Under the pieces are notes generated by a model, which was given only the letters and a program-made list of their open reading frames with translations, searched no databases and was not told where the DNA came from. DNA of 64,000 bases from Nocardioides sp. AX2bis (GTDB lineage Bacteria; Actinomycetota; Actinomycetes; Propionibacteriales; Nocardioidaceae), in the NCBI RefSeq assembly GCF_902506435.1, contig NZ_LR733215.1, positions 2,728,234-2,792,233 of the forward strand, given 5' to 3'. The position numbers were made by a program, and so were the translations under genes. Positions 39,578 to 47,222 of this stretch are shown piece by piece. Each line of letters opens with the position of its first letter. The stretch's first letter is position 1.

Positions 39578-40725
39578 GCGCGGGTCCCGAGGTCGTCTCG
39601 TGCTGCCTTCATCGCCGGTGAAGGGTAGACCGTCCCGACCCGCTCCCCCGACAACCAGGTCGTCAGTCGCGCGGCCTCGACCGCCAGGGCGCGTCGTCCG
39701 GGCGCCGGTACGTCGGTCAGCAGCCTCGGGACGACGACGCCGTCGGGGTCCTGCACCCAGGTGCCGACCACGCGGCCGTCCCACCAGGCCGTGGTGCCGG
39801 CGTTGCCGTTGCGGTCGAAGAGCTGCGGACCGAGGTCGCCGAGGTAGAAGGAGCGCTCCTTCCAGCCCATCACGGTCGGGTCGAGCACCGGCAGCAGCGC
39901 CGCCCACGGGGCGACCTCGGGCTCGGGGTCCTCGTCCTCGGCCAGCACCCAGGCGGGGCGGCCGTCCTCGAGGCGGACCTCGACGGCACCCAGCGCGGCG
40001 AGCGCGGTGCGGACGATCCCCTGGGTCGCGCCCAGCCACCAGACCAGGTCCGTGGTGGTGCCGGGGCCGAACCGGTCCAGCCAGCGCCGGACCAGCTCGG
40101 CCCACCCGTCCTCGGGGGCCGCGGCCGCCGGGACGTCGTCGAGCCAGTGCTCGACGGCCGTCCACCGGGGCCGGGAGACCCGCCAGTGGCTGGTGTTGGT
40201 GCCGCGGACGACGTCGGCGGTGAGGCCGAGGTGGGTCAGCACCCGGGAGTGCAGGCCGTCGGGTCCGGGCAGGACCGGGCGGACCTCCGCGGCGGTCAGT
40301 CCCTGCGGGTGGGCGCGCAGGTGCTCCAGCACCCGGACGCGGGCGTCGTCGAGCCAGGCCCCGCCGTCGGCGGCGACCCCGCTCGCGACGACCTCCTTGG
40401 CCAGCCGCGCCCCCTCGGCGGCGGCGACCCGGGCCGACGCGCTGCCCCAGGCCGCGGGGAGGACGTCGCGGGGGAAGACGAACAGGGTGCGCCGCATCGC
40501 CAGCTGCTTGACCACGCTCCGCTCGTCGTGGAGCGCCCGCTCGACGTCGTCGCGACCGAGGTCGGCGCGGGCGACCACCGACAGGTGGACGGTCGCGGGC
40601 TCGGTGGCGTGCAGGACCGCCACGGCGCGGACGGCCTGCTCGACCGAGCCGACCCGGCGCTCGGGGGCGACGGCGTGCCGCCGGCCGAGGCGGTGCCGAC
40701 GCTCGCGGTCGGGGACGGTGCGCAC
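39574..40725 (-). CDS. Winged-helix DNA-binding protein, AlkZ/HTH_42 family
   Basis: A 383-residue protein of the HTH_42 (YcaQ/AlkZ) family, which includes DNA glycosylases that unhook crosslinks and resistance proteins of antibiotic clusters. SVEQAVRAVAVLHATEPATVHLS near the N terminus, repeated winged-helix units and a late FDRNGNAGTTAWWDGRVVG segment support the call. The QxQ catalytic motif of AlkZ is not obvious, so glycosylase activity is uncertain. GTG at 40725 starts 9 nt after the radical SAM stop, and the 3' end overlaps DUF2344 by 4 nt. It splits a normally adjacent gene pair. Confidence 0.8.
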   Translation of the reverse strand: MRTVPDRERRHRLGRRHAVAPERRVGSVEQAVRAVAVLHATEPATVHLSVVARADLGRDDVERALHDERSVVKQLAMRRTLFVFPRDVLPAAWGSASARVAAAEGARLAKEVVASGVAADGGAWLDDARVRVLEHLRAHPQGLTAAEVRPVLPGPDGLHSRVLTHLGLTADVVRGTNTSHWRVSRPRWTAVEHWLDDVPAAAAPEDGWAELVRRWLDRFGPGTTTDLVWWLGATQGIVRTALAALGAVEVRLEDGRPAWVLAEDEDPEPEVAPWAALLPVLDPTVMGWKERSFYLGDLGPQLFDRNGNAGTTAWWDGRVVGTWVQDPDGVVVPRLLTDVPAPGRRALAVEAARLTTWLSGERVGTVYPSPAMKAARDDLGTRA

Positions 40726-40733
40726 CGCCCGGG

Positions 40734-42692
40734 TCAGACCACCGCGAGCGGCAGCAGCCGCTGCCCGGTCGGCCCGATCTGGATGTCGGTGCCCATCTCG
40801 GGGCACACCCCGCAGTCGTAGCAGGGCGTCCAGCGGCAGTCCTCGACCTCGCCGGCCGGGCCGTCGGGGTCCTCGCCGGCGGCCAGGGCGTCCTCCCAGT
40901 CCGACCAGAGCCAGTCCTTGTCCAGGCCCGAGTCGAGGTGGTCCCAGGGCAGGACCTCGTCCTGCTCGCGGCCGCGGGTGGTGTACCAGTCGAGGTCGAC
41001 GCCGGTGCCGGCCAGGCCGACCTCGGCGGCGGCGGCCCACCGGTCGTAGGAGAAGTGCTCGCTCCAGCCGTCGAACCTGCCGCCGGCGCGCCAGGACTCC
41101 TCGATCACCTTGCCCACGCGGCGGTCGCCGCGGGACAGCAGTCCCTCGACGATGCCGGGGCGGCCGTCGTGGTAGCGGAACCCGATCGCCCGGGCGTACT
41201 TCTTGTCGGCGCGGACGTCCTCGCGCAGCTTGCGCAGCCGCTCGTCGGTCGTCTCGTGGTCGAGCTGCTGGGCCCACTGGAACGGGGTGTGCGGCTTGGG
41301 CACGAACCCGCCGATCGACACGGTGCAGCGGATGTCGTTGCGTCCCGAGACCTCGCGCCCGGTGGCGATCACGCGCTTGGCGAGCTCGGCGATCTCGAGG
41401 ACGTCCTCGTCGGTCTCGGTGGGCAGCCCGCACATGAAGTAGAGCTTCACCTGGCGCCAGCCGTGGGAGTAGGCCGTCGCGACGGTGTCGATCAGGTCGT
41501 CGACCGAGACCATCTTGTTGATGACCTTGCGCATCCGCTCCGAGCCGCCCTCGGGGGCGAAGGTCAGCCCCGAGCGTCGGCCGTTGCGGGAGAACTCGTT
41601 GGCGAGCGTGATGTTGAAGGCGTCGACGCGGGTGCTCGGCAGCGACAGCGAGACGTTGGTGCCCTCGTAGCGGTCGGCGAGGTCGGTGGCCATCTCGCCG
41701 ATCTCGGTGTGGTCGGCCGAGCTCAGCGAGAGCAGGCCGACCTCCTCGAAGCCGGAGGCCCGGATGCCGTTCTCGACCATCGCCCCGATGGTGCTGATGG
41801 AGCGCTCGCGCACCGGGCGCGTGATCATCCCGGCCTGGCAGAAGCGGCAGCCGCGGGTGCAGCCGCGGAAGATCTCGACCGAGAACCGCTCGTGCACGGT
41901 CTCGGCCAGCGGGACCAGCGGCTTGGCCGGGTAGGGCCAGGCGTCGAGGTCCATCAGGGTGTGCTTGGTGACGCGGTACGGGATGCCCGGCCGGTTCGGC
42001 ACGACCGCCTCGATGGCACCGTCCTCGCCGTAGGTGACGTCGTAGAAGCGCGGGACGTAGACGCTGCCGAGCATCGCCAGGCGACGCAGCAGCTCCTCGC
42101 GGCCGCCCGGGCGGCCCTCGCCCTTCCACTCCCGGATCACGTCGGAGATCAGCAGCACGGCCTGCTCGCCGTCGCCGAGGACGGCGGCGTCGATGAAGTC
42201 GGCGACCGGCTCGGGGTTGAAGGCGGCGTGCCCGCCGCCGAGCACGATCGGCTCGTCCTCGCCGCGGTCGACCGCGTGCAGGGCGATCCCGGCCAGGTCG
42301 AGGGCGTTGAGCATGTTGGTGTAGCCCAGCTCGGTGGCGAAGCTGATCCCGAGGACGTCGAAGTCGCGCACCGCGCGGTGGCCGTCGACGGTGAACTGCG
42401 GGATCTGCTCCTCGCGCATGACGGCCTCCATGTCGGGCCACACCGCGTAGGTGCGCTCGGCGAGGATCCAGTCGCGCTCGTTGAGCACCTCGTAGAGGAT
42501 CTGCACGCCCTGGTTGGGCAGGCCGACCTCGTAGGCGTCGGGGTACATCAGCGACCAGCGGACGGTCTCCTCGCCCTCCGGGGCGCAGTCCCAGTCCTTG
42601 ACCGTCGAGTTCAGCTCGCCGCCGACGTACTGGATCGGCTTGGAGACCGACGACAGGCGGGGCTCGAGTCGGGGGAAGAGCGACGCAGTCAT
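40734..42692 (-). CDS. TIGR03960-family B12-binding radical SAM protein
   Basis: A 652-residue radical SAM enzyme with an N-terminal cobalamin-binding-like domain (about residues 40-200). The SAM cluster motif CTRGCRFC lies around residues 277-284. The C terminus carries a Cys-rich segment, CYDCGVCPEMG, that may hold a second Fe-S cluster. The family pairs with DUF2344 proteins. The substrate is unknown, though tRNA or ribosomal modification has been suggested from context. ATG at 42692 is 7 nt after TACCCT, with no Shine-Dalgarno, so the message is probably leaderless. It is a potential B12 user in this genome. Confidence 0.93.
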   Translation of the reverse strand: MTASLFPRLEPRLSSVSKPIQYVGGELNSTVKDWDCAPEGEETVRWSLMYPDAYEVGLPNQGVQILYEVLNERDWILAERTYAVWPDMEAVMREEQIPQFTVDGHRAVRDFDVLGISFATELGYTNMLNALDLAGIALHAVDRGEDEPIVLGGGHAAFNPEPVADFIDAAVLGDGEQAVLLISDVIREWKGEGRPGGREELLRRLAMLGSVYVPRFYDVTYGEDGAIEAVVPNRPGIPYRVTKHTLMDLDAWPYPAKPLVPLAETVHERFSVEIFRGCTRGCRFCQAGMITRPVRERSISTIGAMVENGIRASGFEEVGLLSLSSADHTEIGEMATDLADRYEGTNVSLSLPSTRVDAFNITLANEFSRNGRRSGLTFAPEGGSERMRKVINKMVSVDDLIDTVATAYSHGWRQVKLYFMCGLPTETDEDVLEIAELAKRVIATGREVSGRNDIRCTVSIGGFVPKPHTPFQWAQQLDHETTDERLRKLREDVRADKKYARAIGFRYHDGRPGIVEGLLSRGDRRVGKVIEESWRAGGRFDGWSEHFSYDRWAAAAEVGLAGTGVDLDWYTTRGREQDEVLPWDHLDSGLDKDWLWSDWEDALAAGEDPDGPAGEVEDCRWTPCYDCGVCPEMGTDIQIGPTGQRLLPLAVV

Positions 42693-42699
42693 GCCGGAC

Positions 42700-42705
42700 A
42701 GGGTA
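42700..42705 (-). promoter_or_regulatory. -10 hexamer for a leaderless radical SAM operon transcript
   Basis: TACCCT on the minus strand ends 7 nt before the ATG at 42692. Confidence 0.5.
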
Positions 42706-42775
42706 CGGCGGGGCGGGGCGCCGGACGAACTCCGGCGCCGCGCGGGCCCCGCTGCCGGGACCAAGGCCTCGTGGC

Positions 42776-42802
42776 GTGACGCCCGTCACCTGGGACTACG
42801 GT
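42776..42802 (+). promoter_or_regulatory. CRP-like site and -10 element upstream of the beta-helix gene
   Basis: GTGACGCCCGTCAC (42776-42789) matches the CRP/GlxR half-site pattern GTGA-N6-TCAC and is a perfect 6-bp inverted repeat with a CC centre. A TACGGT -10 candidate lies at 42797-42802, so the site would overlap the -35 region. This position would suit either repression or direct contact activation. Confidence 0.5.
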
Positions 42803-42848
42803 AGGGCTCCCCCGGCGCACCCCGCCGCCGTCACTCTCGGAGGTCCGC

Positions 42849-44792
42849 ATGACCCGCCCGCCCACGCATCCCTCGCGCCGCCGCGCCGCCCCGGTGGTGG
42901 CCGCCCTCGCCGCGGCGGCCACGGCCCTGGCCGGCCTGGTGAGCACCGGCCCGGCGGCCGGAGCCGCCCCGGCGACCGCGTCCGTCGCCGCCCCGGGCGG
43001 GACCCCCGCCGAGCGCGCGGGCCTGGGGCCCCGGGTGCTGGTCTTCGACCCGAGCATGCCGACCGCCGACATCCAGGCCGCCGCCGACCGCATCACGGCC
43101 CAGCAGGTCGACGACGAGATGGGCACCAACCGCTGGAGCATGCTGTTCCTGCCCGGCACCTACGGCACCGACGAGGAGCCGCTGCAGATCCAGGTCGGCT
43201 ACTACACCGAGGTCGCCGGCCTGGGGGCCTCGCCGTCCGACGTCGTGATCAACGGCAAGGTCGAGGTCTACAACCGGTGCCGCCCCACCGACGACGGCGG
43301 CACCAGCTGCATCGCCCTGGACAATTTCTGGCGGACCCTGTCCAACCTGACCATCGACGTCAACGGCACCGGCCAGGACGGCTGCCGGCAGACGGCGAAC
43401 TTCTGGGCGGCCTCGCAGGCGGCCTCGCTGCGCCGCGTCGACGTGGTCGGCGGCACCCTGTCGCTGATGGACTACTGCACCGCCGGTCCCCAGTTCGCCA
43501 GCGGCGGGTTCCTGGCCGACTCGCGGGTCGCGGGCGAGGTCGTCAACGGCTCGCAGCAGCAGTACCTGACGCGCAACTCCGAGATCGGCTCCTGGTCCAA
43601 CGGCGTGTGGAACCAGGTCTTCTCCGGCGTCGTCGGCGCCCCGGACGACGCGACCTTCCCGGACCCGCCGTACACGACCCTGGACGAGACCCCGGTCAGC
43701 CGCGAGAAGCCCTACCTCGTCGCGCCGCCGCGCGGCGGGTACGCCGTGCGCGTGCCGGAGGCCGCCCGAGGCACCCGCGGGGCCAGCTGGACCGGGGAGA
43801 CCACCGCGCCCGGTCGCACCATCCCGCTCTCCCGCTTCCACGTCGCCCGGCCCGGTGAGCCCGTGCAGCGCATCAACCGTGCGCTCGCCCGGGGCCAGCA
43901 CCTGCTGCTGACACCCGGCCTCTACGACGTCGACCAGACCATCCGCGTCACGCGTCCCGGCACCGTCGTGCTCGGGATGGGTCACGCCACGCTGACCGCC
44001 GTCGACGGGGCCGTGCCGATGCGGGTGCGCGACCGCGCCGGCACCGTCGTGGCGGGCGTGACCATCGACGCCGGCGAGGAGCTCTCGCCGACGCTGCTCG
44101 CCGTGGGCAGGCAGGGCGCGGGCCGTGCCGGCTCCGGCGGACCGAACCAGTCCTCGGCGGCCGACCCGCTGACCCTCAGCGACGTCTACTTCCGCGTCGG
44201 CGGGCCCCACGTCGGCAAGGCCGACGTCTCGATGCGCATCGACGCCGACCACGTGCTGGTCGACCACACGTGGGTGTGGCGTGCCGACCACGGCGTGGAG
44301 GACTTCACCGCGGGCGTGCGCGGCGACACCGACCGGTGGAACACCAACACCGGTCGCACCGGGGTCGTGGTGACCGGTGACCGCGTCACCGCGACCGGGC
44401 TCTTCGTCGAGCACTACCAGCGGTTCAACACCGTCTGGCGCGGCGAGCGCGGCCGGGTCGTGCTCTACCAGAACGAGCTGCCCTACGACCCGCCGACGCA
44501 GGCGGACTGGACCCGCCCCGACGGGACCCTGGGCTGGGCCGGCTACAAGGTGGACGACGACGTCCGCCGCCACGAGCTCTGGGGAGGCGGGTCCTACGTC
44601 TTCAACCGCAACAACCCCGACATTGTCTCGGCGCGCGGCTTCGAGGTGCCGGTGACCCCCGGGGTGCGGATGCACCACCTGCTGACGGTGAACCTGGACG
44701 CCGGCACCATCCGCCACGTCGTCAACGACACCGGGGACCAGGTCGACGCGACCCGCTCCGGGCAGCCGAGCTACGTGCCCGAGTTCCCCTGA
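42849..44792 (+). CDS. Secreted right-handed beta-helix (pectate-lyase-like) protein
   Basis: A 647-residue exported protein. A basic N terminus, hydrophobic core and AAGAAPATA cleavage area (about residue 42) form the signal peptide. The mature protein alternates short strand-turn units such as TVVLGMGHATLTAV, GTVVAGVTIDAG, DPLTLSDVYFRVGG and DADHVLVDHTWVWRAD. That pattern is typical of parallel beta-helices acting on polysaccharides. Database entries for actinobacterial homologues often carry misleading names such as adenylyl cyclase or coagulation factor 5/8; no cyclase residues are seen. ATG at 42849 has GGAGGT at 42839-42844. Probably a carbohydrate-binding or -cleaving exoprotein; substrate unknown. 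Confidence 0.8.
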   Translation: MTRPPTHPSRRRAAPVVAALAAAATALAGLVSTGPAAGAAPATASVAAPGGTPAERAGLGPRVLVFDPSMPTADIQAAADRITAQQVDDEMGTNRWSMLFLPGTYGTDEEPLQIQVGYYTEVAGLGASPSDVVINGKVEVYNRCRPTDDGGTSCIALDNFWRTLSNLTIDVNGTGQDGCRQTANFWAASQAASLRRVDVVGGTLSLMDYCTAGPQFASGGFLADSRVAGEVVNGSQQQYLTRNSEIGSWSNGVWNQVFSGVVGAPDDATFPDPPYTTLDETPVSREKPYLVAPPRGGYAVRVPEAARGTRGASWTGETTAPGRTIPLSRFHVARPGEPVQRINRALARGQHLLLTPGLYDVDQTIRVTRPGTVVLGMGHATLTAVDGAVPMRVRDRAGTVVAGVTIDAGEELSPTLLAVGRQGAGRAGSGGPNQSSAADPLTLSDVYFRVGGPHVGKADVSMRIDADHVLVDHTWVWRADHGVEDFTAGVRGDTDRWNTNTGRTGVVVTGDRVTATGLFVEHYQRFNTVWRGERGRVVLYQNELPYDPPTQADWTRPDGTLGWAGYKVDDDVRRHELWGGGSYVFNRNNPDIVSARGFEVPVTPGVRMHHLLTVNLDAGTIRHVVNDTGDQVDATRSGQPSYVPEFP

Positions 44793-44823
44793 CCGGCGTG
44801 GGTGACGTGGTTGCCTGGTCCCC

Positions 44824-46044
44824 ATGGACCAGCGCGGCCTCGTCACCCACGACCACCGGATCACCGTCCCCCTCGACCACGACGACCCCGGCGGGGAGTC
44901 GATCGAGGTCTTCGCCCGTGAGGTCGCCGCCCCCGACGGCGGCGACCGGCCGTACCTGCTGTTCCTCCAGGGCGGGCCGGGCCAGGAGGCGCCGCGCGCG
45001 GTGCACGACCCGGCGACGCCGGGCTGGCTGCCCCGGGCGCTGGCCGACTACCGGGTGGTCATGCTCGACCAGCGAGGCACCGGCCTCTCCACGCCGTACG
45101 GCGGCCCCGGTCCGGACCCCGCCGCCGACGCCGCCCGGCTGACGCACCTGCGGGCCGACAGCATCGTGCGGGACGCCGAGTGCCTGCGCGAGCACCTCGG
45201 TGCCGCACGGTGGAGCGTGCTGGGGCAGTCCTTCGGCGGCTTCTGCGTCCTGCACTACCTCTCCACCGCGGCCGACAGCCTGGCCGAGGCGTTCGTGACC
45301 GGAGGCCTCAGCCCGGTCGGGCGGGCTCCGGCGGAGGTGTACGCCGCGACCTGGGCGGTGCAGCAGGATCTCGACGCGCGCTACCACCGGCAGTTCCCCG
45401 GCGACCGCGACCGCCTCGCACGCCTGCTCGACCGGTGCGACGCCGGCGAGGTGCTGACACCGGCCGGCCACCCGGTCAGCCGGCGCCTGCTGCGCACGGT
45501 CGGCAACGCACTGGGGATGGACGGCGGCGCCGAGAAGGTCCACCACCTCCTCGAGCGGGACCACCGCTCCCCCGCCTTCCGCCACGACCTCGCCGCGGCG
45601 TTCCCGTTCCAGGCCCGCAACCCGCTCTACGCCCTGGTCCACGAGTCGAGCTACGCCGACGGCCACCCCACGTCGTGGGCCGCGGACCGCACCGCGCCGG
45701 TGGAGGCGACCGCGCCGGACGCGCTGCTGCTGACCGGGGAGCACCTGTTCCCCTGGCACTTCACCGACGACGCGACGCTGGCGCCGTGGAAGGAGGTCGC
45801 CGACCTGCTCGCCGACCACCCCTGGCCGCGCCTCTACGACGCCGACGCCCTGCGGGCGGCCGAGGTCCCCGTGGCGGCGGCGGTCTACGCCGACGACCCG
45901 TTCGTGGTGCGCGGCTTCTCGGAGGAGACCGCGGCCCTGCTCCCGCGGGGGCGGACCTGGCTGACCAACGAGTACCTGCACAACGGGCTGCGCGACCCGC
46001 GCGTGCTGGACCGGCTGATCGACCTCGCCCGGGGCCGTGCCTGA
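44824..46044 (+). CDS. Alpha/beta hydrolase, proline iminopeptidase-like (peptidase family S33)
   Basis: A 406-residue cytoplasmic enzyme related to prolyl aminopeptidases. FLQGGPGQE (about residues 47-55) and MLDQRGTGLSTP are hallmark S33 segments. The nucleophile elbow is GQSFGG (Ser around 137), and a late His in NEYLHNGLRDP can complete the triad. It probably removes N-terminal proline or hydrolyses small esters or amides. ATG at 44824 has no Shine-Dalgarno. Only 2 nt separate its stop from that of convergent rodA, so any terminator must lie inside a coding region. Confidence 0.88.
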   Translation: MDQRGLVTHDHRITVPLDHDDPGGESIEVFAREVAAPDGGDRPYLLFLQGGPGQEAPRAVHDPATPGWLPRALADYRVVMLDQRGTGLSTPYGGPGPDPAADAARLTHLRADSIVRDAECLREHLGAARWSVLGQSFGGFCVLHYLSTAADSLAEAFVTGGLSPVGRAPAEVYAATWAVQQDLDARYHRQFPGDRDRLARLLDRCDAGEVLTPAGHPVSRRLLRTVGNALGMDGGAEKVHHLLERDHRSPAFRHDLAAAFPFQARNPLYALVHESSYADGHPTSWAADRTAPVEATAPDALLLTGEHLFPWHFTDDATLAPWKEVADLLADHPWPRLYDADALRAAEVPVAAAVYADDPFVVRGFSEETAALLPRGRTWLTNEYLHNGLRDPRVLDRLIDLARGRA

Positions 46045-46046
46045 GG

Positions 46047-47222
46047 TCAGGCGCGGACGAGGACCCGCGAGGGCGGGCGCAGCCGCGCCTGCCGGCCCGA
46101 GGCCGAGCGCAGGTGGATGTTCTGCAGCAGGCCGACGGCGAGCATGCCGGCGAACAGCGAGCTGCCGCCGTAGGAGACGAACGGCAGCGGGACGCCGGTG
46201 ACCGGCATGATGCCCAGGCACATCCCGATGTTCTGGAAGGCCTGGAAGCCGAACCAGCAGGCGATCCCGGCCGCAGCGATCCGGCCGAAGAGGTCGTCGG
46301 CGTTGGCCGCGATCACCAGGGCCCGCCACAGCACGACCGCGAGCAGCAGGATCACCAGGCCGGCGCCGAACAGGCCGAGCTCCTCACCGGCGACGGTGAA
46401 GACGAAGTCGGTGTGCTGCTCGGGCACGAAGCCGGCCCGGGTCTGCGAGCCGTCGAAGAGGCCCTGGCCGAAGAGCCCGCCGTTGCCGACCGCGATCCGG
46501 GCCTGCTCGACGTTGTAGCCGGCGCCCTGCGGGTCGAGGTCGGGGTTGGTGAAGGCCAGGAACCGGTCGACCTGGTAGTCGGCCAGCAGCCCGAGCGCCA
46601 CCCCGGCCGCCGCCGCGGTCACGCCACCGCCGGCCAGCAGGGCCAGCCAGCGCCGCGGGGCACCGGAGACCGCGAGCACCCCGAAGACGGTCGCGGTCAG
46701 CACGAGCATCGTGCCGAGGTCGGGCTGGGCCAGGATCAGCACGGCCGGGACGCCGGCCACGGCCAGCATCAGCGCGACGTCCCTGAGCCCGACCTGCGCG
46801 CGCCAGCGGCCCTCGGTGCGCTCGGCGACGACCAGCGCCATCCCGATCACCACCGCGAGCTTGGCGAACTCCGAGGGCTGCACGGACAGGCCGCCGAGCA
46901 TCAGCCAGGAGCGCGAGCCGTTGATGGTCGTGCCCATCACCAGCACGAGGACCAGGCCGACCACGGAGGCGACGTAGACCAGCGGGGCGAGGATGCGTAC
47001 CCAGCGGTGGTCGACGACGAGCACGACGGTGAGCAGGACCAGGCCGACGCCCAGGTTCACCACCTGCCGGGTGACGTAGCCGTCGCCGGCGGTGGCGTCC
47101 GACCCGCTGGTGGCCGACCAGACGAGCAGGCAGCCGAGCACCGACAGCGCGAGCACGCTGCCGAGCAGCAGCCAGTCGAGCCCGGGGACCCGCAGGCCGC
47201 GGGCGGGGGGGACGGAGCTCAT
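46047..47222 (-). CDS. rodA: Rod-shape-determining protein RodA (SEDS glycosyltransferase)
   Basis: A 391-residue SEDS protein with about ten membrane helices that polymerises lipid II into glycan strands during lateral growth. Typical segments are INGSRSWLMLGGLSVQPSEFAKL, the catalytic-Asp region ILAQPDLGTMLVL, EQHTDFVFTVAGEELG and the C-terminal PVTGVPLPFVSYGGSSL. ATG at 47222 overlaps the PBP2 stop in ATGA, coupling the two enzymes that act as one synthase. Last gene of the mre operon. Confidence 0.95.
   Translation of the reverse strand: MSSVPPARGLRVPGLDWLLLGSVLALSVLGCLLVWSATSGSDATAGDGYVTRQVVNLGVGLVLLTVVLVVDHRWVRILAPLVYVASVVGLVLVLVMGTTINGSRSWLMLGGLSVQPSEFAKLAVVIGMALVVAERTEGRWRAQVGLRDVALMLAVAGVPAVLILAQPDLGTMLVLTATVFGVLAVSGAPRRWLALLAGGGVTAAAAGVALGLLADYQVDRFLAFTNPDLDPQGAGYNVEQARIAVGNGGLFGQGLFDGSQTRAGFVPEQHTDFVFTVAGEELGLFGAGLVILLLAVVLWRALVIAANADDLFGRIAAAGIACWFGFQAFQNIGMCLGIMPVTGVPLPFVSYGGSSLFAGMLAVGLLQNIHLRSASGRQARLRPPSRVLVRA

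Noticed and set aside
34592..39628. A 1,678-residue open frame on the plus strand
   Set aside because: Antisense to rplU, rne and DUF2344. The Leu/Gly/Ala-rich sequence mirrors the rne repeats and shows no protein features.
42849..44792. Adenylyl cyclase, a name often attached to such proteins
   Set aside because: No cyclase catalytic residues are visible and the protein has a signal peptide and beta-helix repeats.
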